27,366 nt of DNA, taken from the NCBI GenBank assembly GCA_964350875.1, contig CAYGLT010000032.1, positions 1-27,366 of the forward strand, in the 5' to 3' direction. The position numbers and the translations under genes are program-made. The notes under the pieces are model-generated. The model made no database searches, was not told the origin of the DNA, and saw nothing but the letters and a program-made list of their open reading frames with translations. The DNA comes from JAHBXC01 sp964350875 (GTDB taxonomy: Bacteria; Planctomycetota; Phycisphaerae; Phycisphaerales; UBA1924). Every line of letters starts with the position of its first letter. Positions within the stretch are counted from its first letter, which is position 1. This document shows positions 15,615 to 25,670 of this stretch, piece by piece.

Positions 15615-16181
15615 ATGACCGTCCGGCCCGAGAACCTCTCAATCCTTCATTATCCCGCCGATGCGCTCCGCAAGAAGGCCTCGCCCGTCGAAACCATCGA
15701 CGACGACGCCCGCGCGATCGCTCGCCGCATGCTCGATCTCATGGTCGAGGCCGAGGGCATCGGTCTCGCCGCGCCCCAGGTCGGGCTCGGGATCCGCCTC
15801 TTCGTCGCCGAGGTCCCGCCCACCCCGGATGGGGAACGATCCGCCGACACCGTCCCGCCGACCGCGTCCGCGGGGCCGCTGGTGTTCTTCAACCCGAAGA
15901 TCGAGCGGTTCATCGGACCCATCGAACCGGGTGAGGAGGGCTGCCTCAGTCTCCCCCAGATCGCGGGTGATGTGCTCCGCCCGCCCGAGATCATCGTCCG
16001 CGCGACCGACGAGAACGGCGACGACTTCACCCTCCACGCCGCCGGCCTGCTCGCCCGGTGCATCCAGCACGAGATCGATCATCTCGACGGCGTCCTGATC
16101 ATCGACCGCTTCATGCCCGCGTCACGCCTGCGCAACCGCGCGGCCGTCCGCGACCTCGAGCGCGCGGCGGGCGTGCGTTGA
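15615..16181 (+). CDS. def: peptide deformylase
   Basis: Removes the formyl group from the N-terminal methionine of new proteins. Seen in 188 residues: the three family motifs GIGLAAPQVG (48-57), EEGCLSLP (108-114) and QHEIDHLDG (151-159). The metal ligands are Cys110, His152 and His156, with catalytic Glu153. An insert of about 20 residues (PDGERSADTVPPTASAGP, 71-88) lies between the first and second motifs, longer than in E. coli. The stop overlaps the fmt start (TTGA), the usual def-fmt operon. Confidence 0.97.
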   Translation: MTVRPENLSILHYPADALRKKASPVETIDDDARAIARRMLDLMVEAEGIGLAAPQVGLGIRLFVAEVPPTPDGERSADTVPPTASAGPLVFFNPKIERFIGPIEPGEEGCLSLPQIAGDVLRPPEIIVRATDENGDDFTLHAAGLLARCIQHEIDHLDGVLIIDRFMPASRLRNRAAVRDLERAAGVR

Positions 16182-17149
16182 CCACCCCGGACGCCACGAG
16201 ACCGTTGCGCGTCCTCTTCCTCGGTTCGGGCGCCTTCGGACTCCCCACACTCGAAGCCATCGCCGCGAGGCACGATCTCGTCGGCGTTGTCACCCAGCCC
16301 GATCGACCGGCCGGACGCGGCAAGAAACTCACCCCTTCGCCCGTTGGTCAATGGGCCGCGCAATCGCTCGCGCACGGCGCGGTCTTCAAGCCCGACAACA
16401 TCAACGAGCCGGAAGTCGTCGCAGCGCTCCACGCGCTGCGCGCCGACGCGTGGGTCGTCATCGCATACGGCCAGAAACTCGGCGCGCCGCTGCTCGACGG
16501 CGTGTTCGCGATCAACCTGCACGCGTCGCTGCTGCCGCGCTGGCGCGGCGCCGCGCCGATCAACCACGCCCTCTGGTCCGGCGATGCGCGCACCGGCAAC
16601 AGCGTGATCACGCTCGCCGATCGCATGGACGCGGGCTTCGTGCTCGCGCAGTCCGAGCGCGCCGTCGATCCGCTCCTCACCGCGGGCGAGACGCACGATC
16701 TGCTGGCGAGCGACGGACCGAAAGTCATCCTCGGAGTGCTCGACGACTTCGCGCACGATCGCGTGCGCATGGAGACGCAGGACGAGTCGCTCGTGACGCA
16801 CGCGCGCAAACTCTCGAAGGCCGACGGCGTGATCGATCCCGCCTGGCCCGCCGAGCGGATCCGCCGCACTGTCCACGGGCTGACCCCCTGGCCCGGTGTT
16901 GCAGCGATCCTCGACGGCGTGCCGATGAAACTCCTGCGCGTGCAAGACTTGCCCTCTCATTCCGAATCAGCAGGGGCCGCGCCCGGCTCGCTGCTCGATC
17001 CGAAAGACGGGATCGTCGCGTGCGCGGACGGCACGGCCCTGCGCCTGCTCGAGGTCCAACCCCTCGGCAAGCGAGTCATGGCTTGGAACGACTTCGCGTC
17101 GGGAAGGAAGTTCTCCGACGCCGCCCGATTGGAGAGCGCGCCGTGCTGA
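16178..17149 (+). CDS. fmt: methionyl-tRNA formyltransferase
   Basis: Formylates Met-tRNAfMet from 10-formyltetrahydrofolate. Seen in 323 residues: Rossmann start LFLGSGAFGLPTLEAI, NLHASLLPRWRGAAPI with the expected catalytic Asn113 and His115, and TLADRMDAG with Asp151. The C-terminal OB-fold region follows (HARKLSKADGVIDPAW onward). The TTG start at 16178 is chosen because it overlaps the def stop (TTGA), gives the usual length, and places LFLGSG near the N terminus; longer frames would lie inside def. The stop region overlaps the next gene's GTG. Confidence 0.94.
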   Translation: MTTPDATRPLRVLFLGSGAFGLPTLEAIAARHDLVGVVTQPDRPAGRGKKLTPSPVGQWAAQSLAHGAVFKPDNINEPEVVAALHALRADAWVVIAYGQKLGAPLLDGVFAINLHASLLPRWRGAAPINHALWSGDARTGNSVITLADRMDAGFVLAQSERAVDPLLTAGETHDLLASDGPKVILGVLDDFAHDRVRMETQDESLVTHARKLSKADGVIDPAWPAERIRRTVHGLTPWPGVAAILDGVPMKLLRVQDLPSHSESAGAAPGSLLDPKDGIVACADGTALRLLEVQPLGKRVMAWNDFASGRKFSDAARLESAPC

Positions 17150-17784
17150 CGCTCTGGGACATGCTGACGCAGCGCAGCGATGACCGACGCGAACGCCGCG
17201 CGCGTCGCACGCGCATCAAGGCGATCGAGGAGCAGCCCACCGTTGTCATGCCCGAGGTCGTCGAAGACGCCGTCGCGCCGGTCTCGCCCCCTCGCGTCCT
17301 CACGATGCGCGACCGCTACGAGTGGATGACCCGCGAGATGCTGAACGAGCACTCCGTGCGTGTCCGCAAGTGGCGCGGCAACATGTCGGGCGTGGCGTGG
17401 CAGGTCACCTACGCCGACGGGACCATCTCGCGGCTCATCGAAGCGCCGCGGCCGCGCGGGCCCGTTTCCGCCGCGGTCTTCCTCCACGAGATCGGCCATC
17501 ACGCCATCGGCTTCCATCGTTACTCGCCGCGCTGCCTCGAAGAGCACATGGCGTGGATGTACTCGCTCGACGCGATGCGCCGGTTCGAACTGAACATCAC
17601 CGACAGCGTGACGCGCCGCGTCCGCCGCTCGATGCGCTACGCGATCGCCAAGGCCCGCCGTCGCGGGCTGAAGCAGATCCCGCCCGAACTCGCGATCTAC
17701 CTCACGCGCGCCGAGCGTGCGGCATTGGGTGTCTCGCTCCCCGACGCCGCCCCGGCTGAGCCGGTGAAGCAGGCCGCCGCCTGA
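17143..17784 (+). CDS. uncharacterised HExxH putative metalloprotein
   Basis: 213 residues from the GTG at 17143, which overlaps the fmt stop; an ATG at 17161 is the other option. Seen: a basic N-terminal region (DDRRERRARRTR), a central domain with HEIGHHAIGFH (115-125), and then CLEEHMAWMYSLDAMRR (132-148) with acidic and histidine residues that could complete a zinc site. The spacing H-x3-H-x5-H resembles metzincins, but the usual glycine is one residue off. A basic helix follows (VTRRVRRSMRYAIAKARRR). No signal peptide is seen, so a cytoplasmic place is likely. It is tied to def-fmt by overlap; role unknown. Confidence 0.6.
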   Translation: MLTLWDMLTQRSDDRRERRARRTRIKAIEEQPTVVMPEVVEDAVAPVSPPRVLTMRDRYEWMTREMLNEHSVRVRKWRGNMSGVAWQVTYADGTISRLIEAPRPRGPVSAAVFLHEIGHHAIGFHRYSPRCLEEHMAWMYSLDAMRRFELNITDSVTRRVRRSMRYAIAKARRRGLKQIPPELAIYLTRAERAALGVSLPDAAPAEPVKQAAA

Positions 17785-17811
17785 GCGTGCAGCCCGCCCC
17801 GCGTTTTGCGG

Positions 17812-17817
17812 TATCGT
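17812..17817 (+). promoter_or_regulatory. -10-like box of the M61 peptidase gene
   Basis: TATCGT lies about 45 bases before the ATG at 17863, in the 78-base gap after the HExxH gene. A longer frame beginning near 17806 would include this box and is not favoured. Confidence 0.3.
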
Positions 17818-17862
17818 GAGCCGTCGTCGTTCATCTTCCACCTGGCAGAGGCAGATCCAGTC

Positions 17863-19839
17863 ATGCGCCAAGCGCTTTCGTTCCCGCTCGCGGCCACGCT
17901 CGCCCTCTTCACCCTCGCGGGCTGCGCACGCTCCCAGACCATGCAACTCCGGGTCGACGCGACCGATCTGCCGCGCCACCTCGTGCGCGCAGAAGCGATC
18001 ATCCCCGTCGAACTGCTCAACCGCAGCGAGCAAGGCGACGCCGATGTCTGGTATGTCGAGTGGGTCCCGGGCAACCACAACCCCAGCAATCCGATCCAGA
18101 ACCTCGTCGACTTCCGCGCAACCGACGAGCGCGGCCGCACGCTGGAATGGAGCCGCAACTACGCGCACACCGTGCACAAGACCATCGCCGTGCCCGCCGA
18201 CGCGCGCGAACTCCGTTTGTCCTACGCGTACATCGCCAGCCAGCCATGGGTCAACTCGCGTTCGAGCGACACCTACGGCCGCCCGAACCTCGGCGTGCTC
18301 AGTTTCAACAATGTGCTGTTCTACCCCGATGGCGCGAACAAGAACACCCTTTTGGTTGACGCGCAGGTCCTCCTCCCCGATGGGTGGAGCGCATCGACCG
18401 CGCTGATGCCGCCCGGCGAGCACCACACGGGAACGCGCGACGGCCGCCCTGAACGGATCAACTTGGGCGCTGCGCCGCTCGCAACCTATGTCGATTCGCC
18501 CATGATCGCCGGAGAGCACTACCGCGAGTGGGACATGGTCTCTCCCGGCCCGACGCCGCACACCTTCGAGGCCGTCGCGCCGAAGTCCGACGCGCTGGAA
18601 CTCCCCGAAGCGCGGCGCGAGAAGTTCGATCGCATGATCGCCGAGACGCAGGCGATCTTCGGGCCGTTCCCATGGGACCAGTTCCGCTTCCTCATCGTGC
18701 TCAGCGACGACATGCCCGGCTTCGGGCTCGAGCACCGCGAGAGCACGCTGATCCGCTACGGCACAACGATGCTCGTCAACTCCGAACGCAACAGCGCTTC
18801 GATGAACACCGTCCCCCACGAGTACATTCACGCGTGGGTCGGCAAACTCCGCGCGCAGGAGGGGCTGCTCCACGACGACTACCACACGCCGGGCGACACG
18901 CGCATGATGTGGGTGTACGAGGGGCTCACGAGTTACTACGACGAGGTCATCGCCGCGCGATCGGGCCTCTACACCTTCGAGCAGTTCCGAGACAGTTGGA
19001 TCGGCGCCATCGAGCGCTATCTGGTCCAGCCCGGTCGGCTCTGGAGGAGCGTCGAGGACACGGGCGCAGGCCTGCGTCATCTGCGAGAGGGTTCACCGCG
19101 TTACGAGAGTCTCCGCCGCAGGCAGGACTACTACGGCGAGGGCTCGCTCTTCTGGATGGAAGCCGACGCGATCATCCGCGGCGCGACCGACAACCGCAGA
19201 TCTCTCGACGACTTCTGCCTCGCGTTCTTCGGCGTCGAGAAGCCCGCCAACGCCGGTGATGTCGTCGAGCACAACCGCGAGGAGGTCGTGCGCACGCTGA
19301 CCGAGATCTACTCGGGCGTGGACTGGGACGCGATGATCCGCGAGCGAATCGAGACGCCGCGTGAGTCGCTCGACTTCGACTCGCTTGCGCTCGCGCTCGG
19401 TTACACGATCGACTATCAGGACGAGCCGTTCACTTCGGGGGACATCTCGGCCGCGAAGGGCAAGTCCGCGGACCTGCGTCTGTCGCTGGGGATCACCGTC
19501 GACGACTCGGGCGAGATCAAGACGCTGGTCGACACTCCCGCGTGGCGCGCCGGGCTCGGCTACGACATGAAGATCGTCGGCGTGAAGACGCCCGAGTCGG
19601 GCGATTCAACCGTCGCGTACAGCGCGGCCGCCCTCCGCGACGCCGTTCGGCGCAGCGCCGATACGGGCGAGGTCGTTCTCCTGGTCGAGTGGGACGGACA
19701 GATCCGCCCGGTGCGCATCGCCTACGACGGGGGGCTCCGCTACCCGGCGCTCGTCCCCGTGGAGGGGAAGCCGGACCTGCTCCGGGAGATCGCCAGACCG
19801 CGGACCTGGTCGCCCGATCAGAACGGCCAGAGCCAGTGA
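17863..19839 (+). CDS. M61-family (glycyl aminopeptidase-like) lipoprotein with PDZ-like domain
   Basis: 658 residues. The signal ends in lipobox LAGC (Cys21), so it is anchored outside the cytoplasm. Seen: an N-terminal beta domain (DLPRHLVRAEAIIPVEL), GFGLEHRES (family motif for substrate N-terminus binding), HEYIHAW (319-325) with His319, Glu320 and His323, and WVYEGLTSYYDEV whose Glu353 should be the third zinc ligand. The last 120 residues (LRLSLGITVDDSGEI, LVDTPAWRAGLGYDMKIVGV) are PDZ-like. Known: M61 enzymes cleave N-terminal Gly or Ala and are often periplasmic in Gram-negatives. Substrate unknown. A 30-codon frame overlaps the stop. Confidence 0.9.
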   Translation: MRQALSFPLAATLALFTLAGCARSQTMQLRVDATDLPRHLVRAEAIIPVELLNRSEQGDADVWYVEWVPGNHNPSNPIQNLVDFRATDERGRTLEWSRNYAHTVHKTIAVPADARELRLSYAYIASQPWVNSRSSDTYGRPNLGVLSFNNVLFYPDGANKNTLLVDAQVLLPDGWSASTALMPPGEHHTGTRDGRPERINLGAAPLATYVDSPMIAGEHYREWDMVSPGPTPHTFEAVAPKSDALELPEARREKFDRMIAETQAIFGPFPWDQFRFLIVLSDDMPGFGLEHRESTLIRYGTTMLVNSERNSASMNTVPHEYIHAWVGKLRAQEGLLHDDYHTPGDTRMMWVYEGLTSYYDEVIAARSGLYTFEQFRDSWIGAIERYLVQPGRLWRSVEDTGAGLRHLREGSPRYESLRRRQDYYGEGSLFWMEADAIIRGATDNRRSLDDFCLAFFGVEKPANAGDVVEHNREEVVRTLTEIYSGVDWDAMIRERIETPRESLDFDSLALALGYTIDYQDEPFTSGDISAAKGKSADLRLSLGITVDDSGEIKTLVDTPAWRAGLGYDMKIVGVKTPESGDSTVAYSAAALRDAVRRSADTGEVVLLVEWDGQIRPVRIAYDGGLRYPALVPVEGKPDLLREIARPRTWSPDQNGQSQ

Positions 19840-19928
19840 AAGACATCCCCGACGGGCCGCAGCGCGCGAGTGATCCCGTCGCTGACCCGCCGGAGCAGGT
19901 CGAGCAGGTTCCAGCCGAGGTTGTTTGA
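19836..19928 (+). CDS. doubtful 30-codon frame overlapping the M61 stop
   Basis: A GTG at 19836 overlaps the M61 stop as GTGA, the coupling used by other gene pairs here, and encodes 30 acidic, proline-rich residues (about VKDIPDGPQRASDPVADPPE, then EQVEQVPAEVV) before TGA at 19926-19928. No family and no structure can be seen. It may be chance. Confidence 0.2.
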   Translation: MKDIPDGPQRASDPVADPPEQVEQVPAEVV

Positions 19929-20005
19929 TCGCCGACGCTGTTCCGCCACGGGGCCCTCCGGTGTATGTTCGGGGCGCAACGCCCGGCGGTACGCCCGCGT
20001 GCGCC

Positions 20006-20016
20006 TACCCTATATT
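20006..20016 (+). promoter_or_regulatory. AT-rich -10-like region in the aconitase leader
   Basis: Overlapping TACCCT (20006-20011) and TATATT (20011-20016) lie about 50 bases before the aconitase ATG. A second box, TATGTT (19964-19969), lies farther upstream. The leader has AAAGG (20050-20054) eight bases before the ATG as a likely ribosome site. No -35 can be named. Confidence 0.35.
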
Positions 20017-20062
20017 CGGCCTCCCGCCGACACCAAGCAGCACGATACCAAAGGTCAAGACG

Positions 20063-22900
<2,838 letters not shown>

Positions 22901-22907
22901 TCGAACG

Positions 22908-23843
22908 ATGCGTGTCGCCATCCTCGCCAACCCCGCCTCCGGTCGTGGCCGCGCGCTGAAACTCGCGAGGTCGCTGCGTGAAGCGGTCGTGTTCGCCGGG
23001 CACGAGGTCGAGGAATGCTCCGCGCGCGACCCGGCCGCCGCCGAGACCATCCGCCGCGCCGAGGTCGTGGTCATCGTCGGCGGTGATGGCACAGTGCACT
23101 ACCAACTCGCCGCGCTCGCGAACAGCAACGCGGCACTCTGGCACGCGCCGACGGGCACGGAGAACCTCTTCGCACGCGAGTTCGGGATGACGACGAGCGA
23201 GGACGACCTCCTCGCCGCGCTCGAGCAGGACGACAAGGCGCCGATCGACCTCGCGACGCTCAACGGGCGGCACTTCGCGATCATGGCCGGCGTCGGCCCA
23301 GACGCGAGCATCGTCGCCCGCGTCGCCGCCGCGCGAACGGGCCCGATCAGCAAACTGAGTTACGCCTGGCCTTCGACGGTCGAAGCGCTCAGGCCCAGTC
23401 TGCCCACCATGTCCGTCGCGATCGACGGCGAGCGCGTCGTGAACGAACAGCCGGGATTCATCGTGGTCGCGAACAGCCGTCATTACGGCGGGCGCCTCAA
23501 CCCCGCGCGCGACGCGGTGATCGACGACGGGCTGCTCGATGTCGTTTTTTTCCCGTGCCGCTCGCGCGTCCGCGCGCTGTCGTGGACGCTCGGGTGCCGG
23601 CTCGGACGACAAGGGAAGAGCCGGTATCTCGTGTCCCGCCGCGCGAAGCGCATACGGCTCGATATCGACCCCGCGCACCGCGCGATGCTGCAGATGGACG
23701 GCGAGTTCGCAGGAAACGCAAGCGGCGGGCTGAACATCGAAGTCCAACCCGCCGCGATCCGTGTGCTCCGGCCCGTGCGTGCGCGGGTCGGTCAGGGCAG
23801 GTCGAAGATAAGCGCCTCGGCCACGCCGTCCGCCGCGCCCTGA
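22908..23843 (+). CDS. diacylglycerol kinase-like lipid kinase (DagK/YegS fold)
   Basis: 311 residues. Seen: ILANPASGRGRA at the start, VVIVGGDGTVHYQLAAL with the catalytic-domain glycine loop GGDGT (58-62), APTGTENLFAREF (80-92), and the C-terminal domain with VANSRHYGGRLNPARDAVIDDGLLDVVFF, then RLDIDPAHRAMLQMDGE. These are signatures of the family that phosphorylates diacylglycerol, sphingosine-like or undecaprenol-type lipids. Which lipid is not clear. The last 52 bases overlap the end of the convergent pirin gene, and the end (about RVGQGRSKISASATPSAAP) is probably an unstructured tail. A start at 22908 seven bases after aconitase suggests shared transcription. Confidence 0.88.
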   Translation: MRVAILANPASGRGRALKLARSLREAVVFAGHEVEECSARDPAAAETIRRAEVVVIVGGDGTVHYQLAALANSNAALWHAPTGTENLFAREFGMTTSEDDLLAALEQDDKAPIDLATLNGRHFAIMAGVGPDASIVARVAAARTGPISKLSYAWPSTVEALRPSLPTMSVAIDGERVVNEQPGFIVVANSRHYGGRLNPARDAVIDDGLLDVVFFPCRSRVRALSWTLGCRLGRQGKSRYLVSRRAKRIRLDIDPAHRAMLQMDGEFAGNASGGLNIEVQPAAIRVLRPVRARVGQGRSKISASATPSAAP

Positions 23844-24490
23844 AACGCGAGCGATGCCTCGCCCTCGATCGCCGCGCCGTCGCCCTCGTTCAGACGCTGA
23901 CCGTTCAGGGTCAACTCGCCGCTCGCGATCTGCACCCACGCGCGCCGACCGTTCGCGAGGTCGAGCGTCGCGCTCTCGTCCCTTGCCAACTTGGTCGCGA
24001 AGACCCGCGCGTCCGTGTGGATCTTCACGGCGCGGTCGCCGCCCTCGGGCGAGGCGATCTCGACGATCTTGCCGCGCAGGTCGCCGACGGTCTTCTGCTC
24101 ATAGGAAGGGGGGATGTCGCGCTGGTCAGGGTGAATCCAGATCTGCAGGAGGCGCACCGGCTCGGTGGTGGACGCGTTCATCTCGCTGTGCTCGATGCCC
24201 GAACCCGCGCTCATGCGCTGGATCTCGCCCGGCACGATCGTCGAGCCCGTGCCGATCGAATCGCCGTGCTTCAGCGCGCCGTCGAGCACATAGGTGATGA
24301 TCTCCATGTTGTCGTGCGGGTGCTTGCCGAACCCGAACCCCGGCTTGACGATGTCGTCGTTGATGACGCGCAGCGTGCTGAACGCCATGTGCGCCGGGTC
24401 GTAATAGCGGCCGAACGAGAAGGTGTGCCAACTGTCCAGCCAGCCGATCTGGTTGTGGCCGCGGTCCTGTGCCTTGCGGATCGTGATCAT
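23792..24490 (-). CDS. pirin-family bicupin protein
   Basis: 232 residues. Seen: WHTFSFGRYYDPAHM near the start, the N-terminal cupin metal site KHPHDNMEI (His57, His59) and GIEHSEMN (His101, Glu103). These are the same numbers as the iron ligands of human pirin (56, 58, 101, 103, one off for the first two). The second cupin (ASGELTLNGQRLNEGDGAAI) lacks such ligands. Relatives such as YhhW show quercetin 2,3-dioxygenase activity, but the natural role is usually unknown. AAAGGA lies just before the ATG. It follows doxX by 38 bases on the same strand and probably belongs to the marR operon. Confidence 0.92.
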   Translation of the reverse strand: MITIRKAQDRGHNQIGWLDSWHTFSFGRYYDPAHMAFSTLRVINDDIVKPGFGFGKHPHDNMEIITYVLDGALKHGDSIGTGSTIVPGEIQRMSAGSGIEHSEMNASTTEPVRLLQIWIHPDQRDIPPSYEQKTVGDLRGKIVEIASPEGGDRAVKIHTDARVFATKLARDESATLDLANGRRAWVQIASGELTLNGQRLNEGDGAAIEGEASLAFQGAADGVAEALIFDLP

Positions 24491-24528
24491 GGGTGATCCT
24501 TTCTCAATCGTGCGTGCGTGCTGGGCGC

Positions 24529-24996
24529 TCAGGCCAGCGCGAAGTGGGGGCGCAGCGCCGGTTTGCCCGACAGACGACCGGCCAGCGTGACGAAGTTCAG
24601 GCGTCCGGGGCCGGCGATGGTCAGCGCGAGGGTCATCACGCCAACGGTCAGCGCGAACTCCATCCCGTTGTTCGACGCTGCGAACGCGTTCGGGTGCACC
24701 GTGACGATCGCCACCAGCATCGCGAAGGTGAATCCCGCGCCCCAGACGCGCGTCAGCACGCCCAGCGCGATGAAGACGCCGCCGAAGAACTCCGTCACGC
24801 CCGCGGCGAACGCGGAGAGCATCGGCGCCGGGATGTCGATCGACGCCATCCAGTCCGCGGTGGGCTTGAGCCCGTAGCCGCCGAAGAGGCCGAAGAGTTT
24901 CTGCCCGCCGTGGAAGACACCGATGGCCCCGACCATCAGGCGGAGCAGCAGGAACGAGACATCGACGGGCCGGACGGCGAACTTCGAGTCGGACAT
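24529..24996 (-). CDS. DoxX-family membrane protein
   Basis: 155 residues with four membrane helices (about 14-32, 49-67, 72-92, 102-125). Seen: LLLRLMVGAIGVFHGGQKLFGLFGG, the typical DoxX start with a glycine-rich turn, and AAGVTEFFGGVFIALGVLTR. DoxX proteins occur in oxidative-stress and thiosulfate-oxidation loci and often next to pirins; the activity is unknown. The ATG at 24996 is chosen over an in-frame start eight codons upstream because GGAGG (25002-25006) sits five bases before it. It stands between marR and pirin on the same strand. Confidence 0.9.
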   Translation of the reverse strand: MSDSKFAVRPVDVSFLLLRLMVGAIGVFHGGQKLFGLFGGYGLKPTADWMASIDIPAPMLSAFAAGVTEFFGGVFIALGVLTRVWGAGFTFAMLVAIVTVHPNAFAASNNGMEFALTVGVMTLALTIAGPGRLNFVTLAGRLSGKPALRPHFALA

Positions 24997-25005
24997 GGGA
25001 ACCTC

Positions 25006-25025
25006 CAATAGTTGTTTCAACAGAT
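25006..25025. promoter_or_regulatory. MarR-type operator-like site before doxX
   Basis: CAATAGTTGTTTCAACAGAT contains the perfect dyad GTTG-TTT-CAAC (25011-25021) and shares its first ten bases with the site before marR. It lies directly upstream of the doxX Shine-Dalgarno sequence, where a bound repressor would block transcription. Confidence 0.55.
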
Positions 25026-25041
25026 ATGTGGGTGGGGCGAT

Positions 25042-25060
25042 GCTCGGCGAAGGGCCGAGC
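25042..25060. terminator. stem-loop between marR and doxX
   Basis: GCTCGGC-GAAGG-GCCGAGC is a perfect 7-bp stem with a 5-base loop, starting four bases after the marR stop in the direction of transcription. It lacks a T-tract, so it may only weaken read-through or protect the mRNA end. Confidence 0.4.
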
Positions 25061-25064
25061 GGGG

Positions 25065-25553
25065 TCAGTCGTTGGTGTCGGCGGGGGCGGGGCGGCGCGC
25101 CTTGACGAGCAGCGCGTTCAGCGTCTTCAACTCGCTCTTGGTCATGTGCGCGAGTTGCCGTTCGTGCGCGGCGAGCAACGGTTTGTCGAGTTTCGCGATC
25201 AGGTCGAGCCCCGTTTTCGTGATCTTCACGATGACCACGCGCCGGTCGACGCTGTCGCGGTCGCGCACGACGAGCCCTGATCTTTCGAGTCGATCAAGCA
25301 GGCGGGTGACATCAGGAACGCGGACGACCATGTGGTCGCTGATGACGCCGCACGCGCAGCCCGCGGGGTGATGCCCGCGCAGAATGCGCAGGGCGTTGTA
25401 GGACGAGCCCGTCAGGCCGTGCTTCTTGATGACCGAGGCGACCTCGCCCTGGAGCGCCGTGGCGGTGCGCACGATGTTGAGGTACGCCTCCTCGGCGGCG
25501 CTCTCAAAGGGCCGCTTCTTGCCGATCTCGTGCTGGAGGGTGCGTTCGGGCAT
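25065..25553 (-). CDS. MarR-family transcriptional regulator
   Basis: 162 residues from the ATG at 25553 (a GTG at 25565, inside the operator, is the other option). Seen: a helical N terminus, SSYNALRILRGHHPAGCACG (including two close cysteines), the winged helix recognition segment VVRVPDVTRLLDRLERSGLV and the wing RDRDSVDRRVVIVKITKTGL. The pair GCACG could sense oxidants or metals, but this is an inference. Known: MarR dimers bind 16-20 bp palindromes over their own promoters and let go on ligand binding or oxidation. The doxX-pirin genes downstream and the shared operator-like site suggest it represses all three. Confidence 0.9.
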   Translation of the reverse strand: MPERTLQHEIGKKRPFESAAEEAYLNIVRTATALQGEVASVIKKHGLTGSSYNALRILRGHHPAGCACGVISDHMVVRVPDVTRLLDRLERSGLVVRDRDSVDRRVVIVKITKTGLDLIAKLDKPLLAAHERQLAHMTKSELKTLNALLVKARRPAPADTND

Positions 25554-25564
25554 GGGCGTGCTCA

Positions 25565-25606
25565 CAATAGTTGTGATAACAATAATCTCAAAGAGGAGAA
25601 TGTCAA
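25565..25606 (-). promoter_or_regulatory. marR promoter with overlapping operator-like palindrome
   Basis: On the minus strand TTGACA (25601-25606, perfect -35) and TATTGT (25579-25584) are 16 bases apart. The pseudo-palindrome CAATAGTTGTGATAACAAT (25565-25583) covers the -10 and start region, so a bound MarR dimer would shut the promoter. This is the clearest sigma-70-type promoter in the window. Confidence 0.65.
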
Positions 25607-25670
25607 GCCCGGCGCGGATATTCCGCCGGCGAGAGATTCCAGAAACGGCTTTGAGAAAAGGGAAACGGCG

